Assembly (NCBI GenBank): GCA_964613585.1
Contig: CAZTHL010000009.1
Location: 1-64,000, forward strand
Direction of reading: 5' to 3'
Origin: CAZTHL01 sp964613585
GTDB lineage: Bacteria; Pseudomonadota; Alphaproteobacteria; DSM-16000; Inquilinaceae
DNA length: 64,000 nt
Shown piece after piece: positions 27,937 to 36,917 of this stretch (the first letter of the stretch is position 1; each line of letters begins with the position of its first letter). Under the pieces are notes generated by a model. It saw only the letters and a list, made by a program, of their open reading frames with translations, did no database searches and had not been told where the DNA came from. The position numbers and the translations under genes were made by a program.

Positions 27937-29057
27937 CGAAAGCCTCCCGGGCTCGGCCGCCGCCGGGTGAGGGCGAGGGCCATGCCCATGCCGTAGGCCA
28001 GGGCCAGCAGCGAGGAGCCGCCATAGCTGACGAAGGGCAGGGTCATCCCCTTCGTGGGGATCAGGTGCAGGGTCGAGCCCATGTTGATCAGGGCCTGCAG
28101 GCCGAACTGCATGAACAGGCCGGCGGCCGCGAGGACCACGAACAGGTTGCCGTCCTCGAGCAGCCGGGCGAGGCCGCGCAGGACGACGAAGGCGAACAGG
28201 GCCACCACGAGCAGGCACCAAAGCGCGCCCAGCTCCTCGCCGGCGACCGCGAAGACGAAGTCGGCATGAGCGTCGGGCAGGGTCAGCTTGACCGTGCCGT
28301 CGCCGGGGCCGGTGCCCCACAGGCCGCCGTTGCGGAACGCCTCGAGCGAGCGGCCGATCTGATAGCTGTCGCCGCTCGAGGGGTCGAGGAACCGGTCGAT
28401 CCGGCTCGCCACATGGTCGAACAGGAAGTACGAGCCGATCAGGATGCCGACGGCGAGGCCGGCGACGGCCACGACCAGCGGCATCGGCAGGCCGGCCAGG
28501 AAGAACTGCGCGCCCCATGTCGCCGTCAGCACGAGGGCCATGCCGAGGTCCGGCTGCAGCAGCAGAAGGCCGACGGTGGCGGCGAACAGCAGGGTGGAGA
28601 GCGTGTAGCCGGGGAAGCGGTCGTCGCGCTGACGCTGGGCGAACAGCCAGGCGGCGACCACAGCGAAGGCCGGCTTGGCGAACTCCGAGGGCTGCAGGGA
28701 GAAGCCACCCAGATGCAGCCAGCGGGTGGCCCCCTTGATCTCGGCGCCGATCAGCACGGTGGCGGCAATGCCGACGAGCGCGGCGCCCAGGACGGCAAGC
28801 GACAGCCGGCGTGTGCCGGAGGGCGAGAGCAGGGAGCATGCCAGCAGAACCATCACCGCCGGCACGAGCAGCGTCACCTGGCGCCGCACGAAATGGTACT
28901 CCTCGAGCCCCAGGCGCTCGGCGACCGGCGGGCTGGCGGCGACGCTCATCAGCGCGCCGAAGGCGATCAGCAGGCCGATGGCGAAAAGCAGCCAGTGGTC
29001 GACGGTCCACCACCAGCGGCCGAGGATGGATCGGTCGGTGCGGGGCACGGCGATCAT
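27933..29057 (-). CDS. ftsW: Peptidoglycan glycosyltransferase FtsW (SEDS family)
   Basis: Septal lipid II polymerase partner of FtsI. 374 residues with about ten hydrophobic segments. SEDS motifs are visible: GATRWLHLGGFSLQPSEFAK, LLLLQPDLGMALVL, SYQIGRSLEAFRNGGLWGTG, LPDAHADFVFAVAGEELG and C-terminal NMGSTLHLIPTKGMTLPFVS followed by YGGSSLLALAYGMG. The start is set by the ATGA overlap with murD; open frame further upstream is inside murD. Confidence 0.97.
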   Translation of the reverse strand: MIAVPRTDRSILGRWWWTVDHWLLFAIGLLIAFGALMSVAASPPVAERLGLEEYHFVRRQVTLLVPAVMVLLACSLLSPSGTRRLSLAVLGAALVGIAATVLIGAEIKGATRWLHLGGFSLQPSEFAKPAFAVVAAWLFAQRQRDDRFPGYTLSTLLFAATVGLLLLQPDLGMALVLTATWGAQFFLAGLPMPLVVAVAGLAVGILIGSYFLFDHVASRIDRFLDPSSGDSYQIGRSLEAFRNGGLWGTGPGDGTVKLTLPDAHADFVFAVAGEELGALWCLLVVALFAFVVLRGLARLLEDGNLFVVLAAAGLFMQFGLQALINMGSTLHLIPTKGMTLPFVSYGGSSLLALAYGMGMALALTRRRPSPGGFR

Positions 29058-30466
29058 AGCGATGTCCCCGCGGGTGCGGCCATCAGGGCCCGAACCGTCT
29101 CGATGAAGGCGTCGCCGCGCGCCTCGAAGCTTGTGAACTGATCGAAGGAGGCGCAGGCGGGCGACAGCAGCACCACGGCCCCGGTCGCGCCGTCGGCCCG
29201 GGCCCGCGCGGCGGCAGCGCGCACCGCGCGGTCCAGGTCGCCGCACCGCTCAACCGGCACCCGGCCGTCGAGGAAGCCGGCCAGCAACTCCGTGGCCTCG
29301 CCGATCAGGAAGGCGCAGGCGATCCGGTCGAGCCACGGCGCGAGCGCCTCCAGCCCGCCCTTCTTGGCCCGCCCGCCGGCGATCCAGTAGATCCTTTGGT
29401 AGGTGGCCAGCGCCCGGGCGGCGGCGTCCGGGTTGGTGGCCTTGCTGTCGTTGACGAAGCGGATCCCGTCACGCTCGGCGACCGGCTGCTGCCGGTGCGC
29501 AAGCCCGGGGAAGTCGCGCATGGCCCCGGCAATGACCGCCGCGTCGAGGCCGGCCAGGCGGGCCACGGCGTAGGCCGCCGCCGCGTTCTGCGCGTTGTGG
29601 TCCCCCGGGAGCGCGGCGCAGCCGGCCAGCTCGAGAATGGGGCGCGCGGCGCCGTCCAGGTCATCGATCAGCCGGCCGTCGAGGACGGCGACCCCGCCGC
29701 TCGCCGGCCGGCCGACGGCGACGGGCACCAGACGCCGATCGCCTCGAGCCCGAAGGTGCTCGAGCACGCGGCGCGACCAGTCGTCGTCGATGCCGACGAC
29801 CGCGCTCGCCCCGGCCGGCTGCCGATCGAACAGGCGCCGCTTCGCCGCGACATAGGCGGCCATGTCGGCATAGCGATCGAGATGGTCGGGCGTGATGTTC
29901 AGAAACACGCCGATCCGCCAGCCGATCGTGCTGACCGTCTCGAGCTGGAACGAGCTGACCTCGAGCACGTACCAGCCCTCGGGACCGAGCGGCGCCAGAT
30001 CGAGCGCCGGCGTCCCGAGATTGCCGCCGACCTCGGCCGTGACGCCGCCTTCCCGGAGCAGGTGGCCGACCAGGGCGGTCGTGGTGGACTTCCCGTTCGT
30101 GCCCGTGATGCCGATGTAGCCGGCCTCCGGCTGGCTGAGGCCCAGCAGGTCGAGGTCACCGCGGATCGGGCAGCCGGCCTCGAGCGCGCGGATCACGGCC
30201 GGGTGCGGCGCGGGGAATGTGCGTGGCACGCCTGGGCTCAGCACCAGCATGGCGACGTCATCGAACGCCACGCCGGACGGGTCGACGACCGGAACGCCCT
30301 CGGCCGCCGCCCGCGCCCGCTGCGCCGGGCTGTCGTCCCAGGCCAGCACCTCGGCCTGTGCGGCGAGCAGGGCCCGGGCGGCCGACATGCCGGTCCTGCC
30401 CAGGCCCAGGACGGCGAGGCGCTTGCTCTTGAGGAAGCCGAGGTCGATGCGCGGCGTGCCGGTCAT
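29054..30466 (-). CDS. murD: UDP-N-acetylmuramoylalanine--D-glutamate ligase MurD
   Basis: Adds D-Glu to UDP-MurNAc-L-Ala. 470 residues: N-terminal VLGLGRTGMSAARAL, ATP loop GITGTNGKSTTTALVGHLL, EVSSFQLE, LNITPDHLDRY, GDHNAQNAAAAYA, NDSKATNPDAAARAL and the C-terminal LLSPACASFDQFTSFEARGD signature of MurD. It starts two bases after the mraY stop. Confidence 0.97.
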   Translation of the reverse strand: MTGTPRIDLGFLKSKRLAVLGLGRTGMSAARALLAAQAEVLAWDDSPAQRARAAAEGVPVVDPSGVAFDDVAMLVLSPGVPRTFPAPHPAVIRALEAGCPIRGDLDLLGLSQPEAGYIGITGTNGKSTTTALVGHLLREGGVTAEVGGNLGTPALDLAPLGPEGWYVLEVSSFQLETVSTIGWRIGVFLNITPDHLDRYADMAAYVAAKRRLFDRQPAGASAVVGIDDDWSRRVLEHLRARGDRRLVPVAVGRPASGGVAVLDGRLIDDLDGAARPILELAGCAALPGDHNAQNAAAAYAVARLAGLDAAVIAGAMRDFPGLAHRQQPVAERDGIRFVNDSKATNPDAAARALATYQRIYWIAGGRAKKGGLEALAPWLDRIACAFLIGEATELLAGFLDGRVPVERCGDLDRAVRAAAARARADGATGAVVLLSPACASFDQFTSFEARGDAFIETVRALMAAPAGTSL

Positions 30467-30468
30467 GC

Positions 30469-31554
30469 CTACCTCAGCTTGAGCGTGGACAGGCCGACCA
30501 GCGCCAGAACGACGGCGATGATCCAGAAGCGGATGACGACCGTCGGCTCCGCCCAGCCCATCTTCTCGAAATGATGGTGCAGCGGGGCCATGCGGAAGAC
30601 CCGGCGCCCGGTCAGGCGGAAGGACACCACCTGCACGATCACCGACACCGCCTCGAGGACGAACAGGCCGCCGACGATGGCCAGCACCAGCTCGTGCTTG
30701 GTGACCACGCTGACCGCGCCCAGCGCCCCGCCCATCGAGAGGGAGCCGGTATCGCCCATGAAGACCGAGGCTGGCGGGGCGTTGAACCAGAGGAAGCCGA
30801 GCCCGGCGCCGATCAGTGCGCCCAGGAAGACGGACAGCTCGCCGGCGCCGCTGACGAAATGGATCTGCAGGTAGTCGGCGAAGATGGCGTTGCCGGCGAC
30901 ATAGGCGATGAAGCCGAAGGTCCCGGCGGCGATCATCACCGGGACGATGGCGAGGCCGTCGAGACCGTCGGTCAGATTGACCGCGTTCGAGGCTCCGACG
31001 ATGACCAGCACCGCGAAGGGCACGAAGAACAGGCCGAGCGGCACCAGAACGTCCTTGAAGAACGGGATGGCAAGACCGGTGTCGATAGGCCCGGGTGTGA
31101 TGGCCATGAACCAGACCGCGGCGGCTCCGGCGATGGCCATTTGGCACAGCAGCTTGGCGCGCGCGGACAGGCCCTTCGTGTTCCGCTTCGTCAGCTTCAG
31201 ATAGTCGTCGCCGAAGCCGACCAGCCCGAAGCCACCGGTCACCAGCAGGACGATCCAGACATAGCCGTTGGTCAGATCGGCCCACAGCAGGGTGGAGACG
31301 GTGATCCCGATCAGGATCATGAGCCCGCCCATGGTGGGCGTGCCCTTCTTGGCGAAATGCGTCTCGGGGCCATCGACGCGGATCGGCTGCCCGCTGCCCT
31401 GCATTCTCTTGAGCCAGTCGATCAGCCGCGGGCCGATGACGAAGGCGATCACCAGGGCGGTCAGCAGCGCCCCTCCGGTGCGGAAGGTGATGTAGCGAAA
31501 CAGGTTGAAGGCGATGAACTCGTCCGCCAGCGGGAACAGCAGGTGCAGCAGCAT
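30469..31554 (-). CDS. mraY: Phospho-N-acetylmuramoyl-pentapeptide transferase MraY
   Basis: Integral membrane enzyme forming lipid I on undecaprenyl phosphate. 361 residues and about ten transmembrane helices. Hallmarks are HFAKKGTPTMGGLMI, the Asp pair in GFGDDYLKLTK, NAVNLTDGLDGLA, FMGDTGSLSMGGALG and the cytoplasmic loop RVFRMAPLHHHFEKMGWAE. It is the only gene between mraZ and ftsQ that overlaps neither neighbour (5 bases after murF, 2 before murD). Confidence 0.98.
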   Translation of the reverse strand: MLLHLLFPLADEFIAFNLFRYITFRTGGALLTALVIAFVIGPRLIDWLKRMQGSGQPIRVDGPETHFAKKGTPTMGGLMILIGITVSTLLWADLTNGYVWIVLLVTGGFGLVGFGDDYLKLTKRNTKGLSARAKLLCQMAIAGAAAVWFMAITPGPIDTGLAIPFFKDVLVPLGLFFVPFAVLVIVGASNAVNLTDGLDGLAIVPVMIAAGTFGFIAYVAGNAIFADYLQIHFVSGAGELSVFLGALIGAGLGFLWFNAPPASVFMGDTGSLSMGGALGAVSVVTKHELVLAIVGGLFVLEAVSVIVQVVSFRLTGRRVFRMAPLHHHFEKMGWAEPTVVIRFWIIAVVLALVGLSTLKLR

Positions 31555-31559
31555 GCCGG

Positions 31560-33041
31560 CTAGCTTCCCCCGCGATGATGGCGGTTGTCGTTGGCCGGAC
31601 GGCCGTCACGGCGGCCGTCGAGGGCGCGCAGCGCCTCGACCACCCGGTTCATCGCGCTGCCCAGGGAGCCCTTGACCATGACCGCGTCCCCGGGGCCGAC
31701 CGCGGCGGCGACCAGGGGCGCCAAGGCCAGGCTGTCCTCGGCGAAGCCGCCGCGCTTGTCGGCGGGCAGAGCCGCGAGGAGCTCGGCCATCATCGGCCCG
31801 CAGGCGAAGACCAGGTCGACCTCGTTCAGCTCGATCGGCCGGGCCAGGCCGCGGTGCATCTCGGCCGCGTGCTCGCCCAGCTCGAGCATATCGCCGAGCA
31901 CCGCGATGCGGCGACCGCGGTCGCCGAGATCGGCCATCCCGAGCACCTGCAGCGCCGCGGTGACCGCGACCGGGCTGGCATTGTAGCTTTCGTCGATCAG
32001 CAGAAAGGATCCGGCCCCGGAAGCACCGTCCAGGCGCACCCTCTGGCGCGCGCCCCGGCCCTTGAGAAGGTCCACACCCGACAGCGTTCGCGCGGCCGCG
32101 GCGACGTCCTGGCCCACCGCCTTCACCGCGAGCAGGACGGCGAGGCTGTTGAGCACCCAATGCTCCCCGGGCGCTGACAGGACGTAGCGCACCGGCTCGC
32201 CAAGGATGGTCGCCTCGACGGCGCTGCTCGTGGCGTGCAGGTCGGCCTTGTCGATCCGGGCTTCGGCGTCCGAGTGGCGGCCGAAGCTCCAGATCCGGCC
32301 CAGACCCTGTGTCCGGGCGTGCGCCACCAGCCGCGGAAAGTGCGCATTGTCCCGCTTCAGGATGGCGGTGCCGTCGGGCCCCATGCCGGCGAAGATCTCC
32401 GCCTTGGCGTCGGCGATCCCCTCGACGCTGTCGAAGTTCTCGATGTGGACGGCCTCGACGGTGGTGATGATGGCGACGTCCGGCTTGACCAGGCAGGACA
32501 GGGGCGCGATCTCGCCGCCGTGGTTCATGCCGAGCTCGAAGATGCCAAAGGCGGCGCGGACCGGCAGACGGGCCAGGCTGAGCGGCACGCCCCAGTGATT
32601 GTTGAAGCTGCCCGGGCTGGCATGGGTGTCGCCGAACCCGCCGAGGGCGAGGCCGAGCGCCTCCTTGGTGCCGGTCTTGCCGACCGAGCCGGTCACCCCC
32701 ACCAGACGGGCTTCGGTGCGCAGCCTGGCGTAGCGACCGAGCGCCGCCAGACCCTCGAGCGTGTCGTCGACCGGCAGCAGATTGGCGCTCTCGGGGACAT
32801 TCGGCGGCGCCCGGTGCACCAGCGCCGCGACCGCGCCCTTGCGGAAGGCGTCGGCGACGAACTCATGGCCGTCGAAGCGTGGGCCTGCGATGGCCACGAA
32901 GAGATCGCCCGGCCGTATGGTCCGGCTGTCGATCGAGACGCCATGCGCCGTCCAGGAGCCGGACACGGAGCAGCCTGTCGCCGCCGCGGCGTCGACCGAG
33001 GTCCAAAGAGGCTCACCGCCGGACGTCCACTGGTCGCTCAT
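31560..33041 (-). CDS. murF: UDP-N-acetylmuramoyl-tripeptide--D-alanyl-D-alanine ligase MurF
   Basis: Adds D-Ala-D-Ala to the tripeptide precursor. 493 residues: SIDSRTIRPGDLFVAI, GHEFVADAFRKGAVAAL, ATP loop GVTGSVGKTGTKE, NNHWGVPLSLARLP, ELGMNHGGEI, LIDESYNASPVAVTAAL and C-terminal VMVKGSLGSAMNRVVEAL. The usual GKTTTK is GKTGTK here, still a valid P-loop. ATGA overlap with murE. Confidence 0.97.
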   Translation of the reverse strand: MSDQWTSGGEPLWTSVDAAAATGCSVSGSWTAHGVSIDSRTIRPGDLFVAIAGPRFDGHEFVADAFRKGAVAALVHRAPPNVPESANLLPVDDTLEGLAALGRYARLRTEARLVGVTGSVGKTGTKEALGLALGGFGDTHASPGSFNNHWGVPLSLARLPVRAAFGIFELGMNHGGEIAPLSCLVKPDVAIITTVEAVHIENFDSVEGIADAKAEIFAGMGPDGTAILKRDNAHFPRLVAHARTQGLGRIWSFGRHSDAEARIDKADLHATSSAVEATILGEPVRYVLSAPGEHWVLNSLAVLLAVKAVGQDVAAAARTLSGVDLLKGRGARQRVRLDGASGAGSFLLIDESYNASPVAVTAALQVLGMADLGDRGRRIAVLGDMLELGEHAAEMHRGLARPIELNEVDLVFACGPMMAELLAALPADKRGGFAEDSLALAPLVAAAVGPGDAVMVKGSLGSAMNRVVEALRALDGRRDGRPANDNRHHRGGS

Positions 33042-34513
33042 CGCTCGCCACCCCCGGCACGCCCCTCCTGCCGGACCAGCAGGTCCCGGACGGTCTCGCG
33101 ATCGTCGAAGGGCCTGACGGCATCGCCGATGATCTGTCCACGCTCATGGCCCTTGCCGGCCACGAGCAGGGTGTCGCCCGGCGTGAGCTCGCCGATCGCC
33201 GCGGCGATGGCCTCGGCGCGGTCGCCGATCTCGCGGCCCCCGGGGCAGGCGACGAGCACGGCCGCCCGGATCGCCTCCGGAGCCTCGCTGCGCGGATTGT
33301 CGTCCGTCACGATGACCCGGTCGGCCAGCCGTGCGGCGATGGCGCCCATCTCGCCGCGCTTGCCCGGATCGCGGTCGCCGCCGCAGCCGAACACAAGGAC
33401 GAGCCGACCGGCCGTGTGCGCTCGCAAGGCGGCAAGCGCGGCGGCGAGGGCGTCGGGGGTGTGGGCGTAATCCACGTAGATCGCCGCCCCGGCCGGATGC
33501 TCGCCGACCCGCTCCAGGCGACCGGGCACGCTCCGCAGGCAGGCCAGAGCGTCGATCGCGTCCGCCGGATCAACCTCGTCGGCGGCCAGCACGAGTCCGA
33601 GGGCGCACAGGGCATTGAGGGCCTGAAAGGCGCCCGTCAGGGGCAGGTCGACGGTACGGGACAGGCCGAGACCGGTCAGGCTCAGCCGCGTGCCGCCGGC
33701 ACGCGGCTCCGCGTCGATGATCCGGAGGTCCGTCGCCGTCCGACCATAGGTGAGCACGCGGCGGCCGGCCCGCAGGGCCCGCTGCGACAGCGCGTCGGCC
33801 TCGGGCGCGTCGGCGTTCAGCACCGCGGTGCCGGCGGGAAGGAGCACCTCGTCGAACAGACGTGCCTTCGCCTCGAAATAAGCCGACATGCTGCCGTGGA
33901 AGTCGAGATGATCACGGCTGAGATTGGTGAAGCCGGCGGCCTGGACACGCACGCCGTCGAGCCTGTGCAGAGCCAGCCCGTGGGACGAGGCTTCCATGGC
34001 CAGACGGGTGATGCCGTGCCCCGCGATCTCGGAAAGGGTCTCGTGGAGCGGCACGGGATCGGGAGTGGTCAGCCGGCCCGGACGCTCGAGGCCGTCCATG
34101 CGCAGGCCCAAGGTGCCCAGGCTTGCCGCCCGGCGGCCGAGCGTGGACCAGATCTGCTCGGCGAACAGGGCTGTCGAGGTCTTGCCGTTGGTGCCGGTCA
34201 CCGCCACGACGATCTCGGGCTGCCGGGCATGGAATGCGGCGACCAGAAGGGCGAAGCGGCGCCGCGGCCGCGGATCCGTCAGCAGCGGGATCGAGGCCGC
34301 CTCCGGCGGCAGGACGGTTCCCTCCGGGGCGAGGATCGCGGCCGCGCCCCGACGTGCCGCGTCGGCGATGAAGTCGCGTCCGTCGGTCCGGGTGCCCGGC
34401 AGCGCGGCGAAGAGGAAGCCGGGCGCAACCGCCCTCGAGTCGTCGGTCAGCCCGGTCAGGCCGAGCTGACGGATCTCGTCGACGTCCGATCGCGCCAGGC
34501 TGCTGGTCGTCAT
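33038..34513 (-). CDS. murE: UDP-MurNAc-tripeptide synthetase MurE (meso-diaminopimelate adding)
   Basis: 491 residues: DDSRAVAPGFLFAALPG, ATP loop GTNGKTSTALF, TTPDPVPLHETL, EASSHGLALHRL, NLSRDHLDFHGSM and C-terminal VFGCGGDRDPGKR. The DNPR motif (VTDDNPRSEAPEAI) that recognises meso-diaminopimelate is present, so the wall is predicted to be the standard Gram-negative A1-gamma type. ATGA overlap with ftsI upstream and murF downstream. Confidence 0.97.
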   Translation of the reverse strand: MTTSSLARSDVDEIRQLGLTGLTDDSRAVAPGFLFAALPGTRTDGRDFIADAARRGAAAILAPEGTVLPPEAASIPLLTDPRPRRRFALLVAAFHARQPEIVVAVTGTNGKTSTALFAEQIWSTLGRRAASLGTLGLRMDGLERPGRLTTPDPVPLHETLSEIAGHGITRLAMEASSHGLALHRLDGVRVQAAGFTNLSRDHLDFHGSMSAYFEAKARLFDEVLLPAGTAVLNADAPEADALSQRALRAGRRVLTYGRTATDLRIIDAEPRAGGTRLSLTGLGLSRTVDLPLTGAFQALNALCALGLVLAADEVDPADAIDALACLRSVPGRLERVGEHPAGAAIYVDYAHTPDALAAALAALRAHTAGRLVLVFGCGGDRDPGKRGEMGAIAARLADRVIVTDDNPRSEAPEAIRAAVLVACPGGREIGDRAEAIAAAIGELTPGDTLLVAGKGHERGQIIGDAVRPFDDRETVRDLLVRQEGRAGGGER

Positions 34514-36249
34514 CGCGCCGCCACCGAAAGCAGGCCGGGATCGCGCGGAACGACCTCGAGATCGAGCGCCGCGCGGATCGCCGGGTCATTACCGTCCACG
34601 GCCGGGATGCCGAGCATTGGACCCATGCGCTCGATCACCCGACGCACGACCGGCGCCGCGACCCAGCCGCCGGTGGCAAAGCCGTGGGTTGCGTCCGTCC
34701 CCTTCGGCTCATCGAGCATGGCGAATACGACGAATTCGGGGCTGTGAATGGGAAAGGCGGCAACGAACGAGGACAGCCTCGCGCTGCGGTCGTAGCGGCG
34801 GCCGGCGGCCTTCTCGGCCGTCCCGGTCTTGCCGCCGACCAGGTAGCCGTCGGCGTCGGCATGCCGGCCGGTGCCGTGCAGCACGGCCAAGCGCAGCAGG
34901 CGGCGCATCGAATCGGAGGTCTCGCCGAGCAGCACCCGATCGGCCGAGGCCGATCCGGCCACATCCCGCTTCAGGATGGTCGGCGGCACCAGCATGCCGC
35001 CGTTTACCGTGGCGCCCACCGCGCTCGACAACTGCAGGGGCGTGACCGCCAAGCCATGGCCGAAGGCGATGGTCTTGGTGTTGATCTCCCGCCACGGCGA
35101 CGGGACCATCGGTTGTCCCACCTCGGGCAGCTCCACCGGGGAGGGCGTGAGCAGGCCGAGCCGCCCAAGATAGGCCTGCTGGCCCGCGGTGCCGACCTCC
35201 TCGATCAGCCGGACCGAGCCGATGTTGGAGGAATGCATGAAGATCTCCGGAACCGTCAGCCAGCGGTTTTCCGGATGATGGTCGTTGATCACGAACCGGC
35301 CGACGCGGATCGGCTCTCGCGCGTCAAAGGCGTCGCTAAGGTCGGCGGCGCCACTGTCGAGCGCCATGGCCGTGCTCATGATCTTGAATGTCGAACCCAT
35401 CTCGTAGACGCCGAGCGTGGCCCGGTTGAAGCGGCCCTGGGCCGCGCTTGCCATGGGCTCGTAGGGGTTGAACGACGGCAGCGACACGAGGGCAAGCAGC
35501 TCGCCGGTGCGGGCATGCAGGATCAGCCCAGCGCCGCCGATGGCCCGAAACTCCTCGATGGCGGCCGCCAGCTCGTCATGGAGGAGCTGCTGCAGGCGAA
35601 CATCGAGCGACAGCGCCAGGGGCGAGCCGTGGCGCCGCAGCCGCTCATCGAAGCGCCGCTCAATGCCGGCGATCCCGATGTTGTCCATGTCGGTGAAGCC
35701 CAGGACATGGGCGGTTAGCTCGCCGGCCGGATACAGGCGCCGCTGCTCGCTCTGGAAGGCAAGGCCGGGAATGCCCAGGCGATTGACCGCGTACTGCTCG
35801 CGGGGCGTGAGCCGACGCTTCAGCCAGACAAAGCGGCGCTCCGAGGAGAGATCCCGGATCAGCGCGTCCCGGTCGAGCCCGGGCAGTACCTCGAGGAGCC
35901 GGTCGGCGGCTCGCTCGGGCTCCGGCACCCGTGAGGGGTCGGCGTAGAGCGAGGCCACCGGCAGGCTGGCCGCGAGCAGCTCCCCGCGACGGTCGACGAT
36001 GTCGGCGCGGGTCGTGACCGGGGTCGGTGGAGCGGCCGCGATCCTGCCCGGCTCGAGCCCATGGCCGAGCAGGGTCACATCGACCAGCCGGCAGCCGACC
36101 GCGACAAAGGCCATCACAAACATCAGCCCGGCCAGGGTCAGGCGCAGGCGGGTCAGCTCCAGGGCCTGCGCGGCCCGCCCGACCAGCCGCACGCCCCGGT
36201 CGGCCGTGTCATCCTCGGGATCGCTCATGTGGCCAACAGGTACGGTCAT
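34510..36249 (-). CDS. ftsI: Septal peptidoglycan transpeptidase FtsI (PBP3)
   Basis: Class B penicillin-binding protein crosslinking septal wall with FtsW. 579 residues: cytoplasmic N-terminus, one transmembrane helix (about 37-55, LTLAGLMFVMAFVAVGC), pedestal domain (RRGELLAASLPVASLYADP) and the transpeptidase domain with active-site EMGSTFK, SSN in MHSSNIGSVRL and KTGTAEK. An ATG 21 bases downstream (MSDPED) is an alternative start; the upstream one gives the ATGA overlap with ftsL. Confidence 0.97.
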   Translation of the reverse strand: MTVPVGHMSDPEDDTADRGVRLVGRAAQALELTRLRLTLAGLMFVMAFVAVGCRLVDVTLLGHGLEPGRIAAAPPTPVTTRADIVDRRGELLAASLPVASLYADPSRVPEPERAADRLLEVLPGLDRDALIRDLSSERRFVWLKRRLTPREQYAVNRLGIPGLAFQSEQRRLYPAGELTAHVLGFTDMDNIGIAGIERRFDERLRRHGSPLALSLDVRLQQLLHDELAAAIEEFRAIGGAGLILHARTGELLALVSLPSFNPYEPMASAAQGRFNRATLGVYEMGSTFKIMSTAMALDSGAADLSDAFDAREPIRVGRFVINDHHPENRWLTVPEIFMHSSNIGSVRLIEEVGTAGQQAYLGRLGLLTPSPVELPEVGQPMVPSPWREINTKTIAFGHGLAVTPLQLSSAVGATVNGGMLVPPTILKRDVAGSASADRVLLGETSDSMRRLLRLAVLHGTGRHADADGYLVGGKTGTAEKAAGRRYDRSARLSSFVAAFPIHSPEFVVFAMLDEPKGTDATHGFATGGWVAAPVVRRVIERMGPMLGIPAVDGNDPAIRAALDLEVVPRDPGLLSVAAR

Positions 36250-36917
36250 GGCTCCAATTCTCCGACTGGAGCGTCGGTGGCCGGTCCGAACTGGGCGTTC
36301 TGGCGCGAGCGGAAGGCGTTCAGAAGCTCATCGAGAGGGTCCTTGTCCGTCGCCGGCGCCGATGCCAGCTCGGTGCGCGGCACCAAGGGCAAGGGCGCTT
36401 GCGGCCCGGGCCGAGCCGTTCCGGGCCGGGCGGCCGGAGGTGGCGGTGGCGCGACCGGCCGGATCAGAGGCCCGCGCGAGGGCGGCGCGGCGGCTTGACC
36501 GGGGTCGGATGGCGCCGCCGGCTTGACCGAGGGCAGCGGCACGACAGGCAGCGCGGCCACCAGCGCGGGCGGCTCGCGCGCGCCTTCGGGCGTGACCTCG
36601 GGCGCGTCGGCTGGCGGCGCCGCAGGCGGCAGCGGGCGCGGAATGGCGTCGACCTCCTGAATGATCGCATCGGCCCGGATCGGCTCGAGCGCCAGCAGCT
36701 CCCCGGCCCGGTCGCGGAGCAGGCCGGGATGGCTGAGGTACGCCCACTCGGCACGGAGCACGCGGAGCGCCTCCTGCTCGGCGACGATGCGGTCGTTGAG
36801 CCGGGTCAGCTCGAGCTCCAGGGACTGCGCCTCGTGCCCGACACGGAACAGGATCGTCGTCATCACGCCCACGATGGCGATCGGTATGCTCCAAGCCAGC
36901 AGGCGCCCCCGTCTCAT
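36246..36917 (-). CDS. ftsL: FtsL-like division protein with long proline-rich C-terminal extension
   Basis: 223 residues, about twice the usual FtsL. Basic start MRRGR, one transmembrane helix (about 7-25), then a short periplasmic coiled coil (about 29-60, SLELELTRLNDRIVAEQEAL) and LSHPGLLRDRAGELLALEP, which is the conserved FtsL end. The remaining 130 residues are Pro/Ala-rich (about 91-190) and finish with a predicted helix DPLDELLNAFRSRQ (193-206). In the cell FtsL would pair with FtsB and activate FtsWI. Position between rsmH and ftsI with ATGA overlaps on both sides makes the identity firm despite low sequence conservation. Confidence 0.9.
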   Translation of the reverse strand: MRRGRLLAWSIPIAIVGVMTTILFRVGHEAQSLELELTRLNDRIVAEQEALRVLRAEWAYLSHPGLLRDRAGELLALEPIRADAIIQEVDAIPRPLPPAAPPADAPEVTPEGAREPPALVAALPVVPLPSVKPAAPSDPGQAAAPPSRGPLIRPVAPPPPPAARPGTARPGPQAPLPLVPRTELASAPATDKDPLDELLNAFRSRQNAQFGPATDAPVGELEP

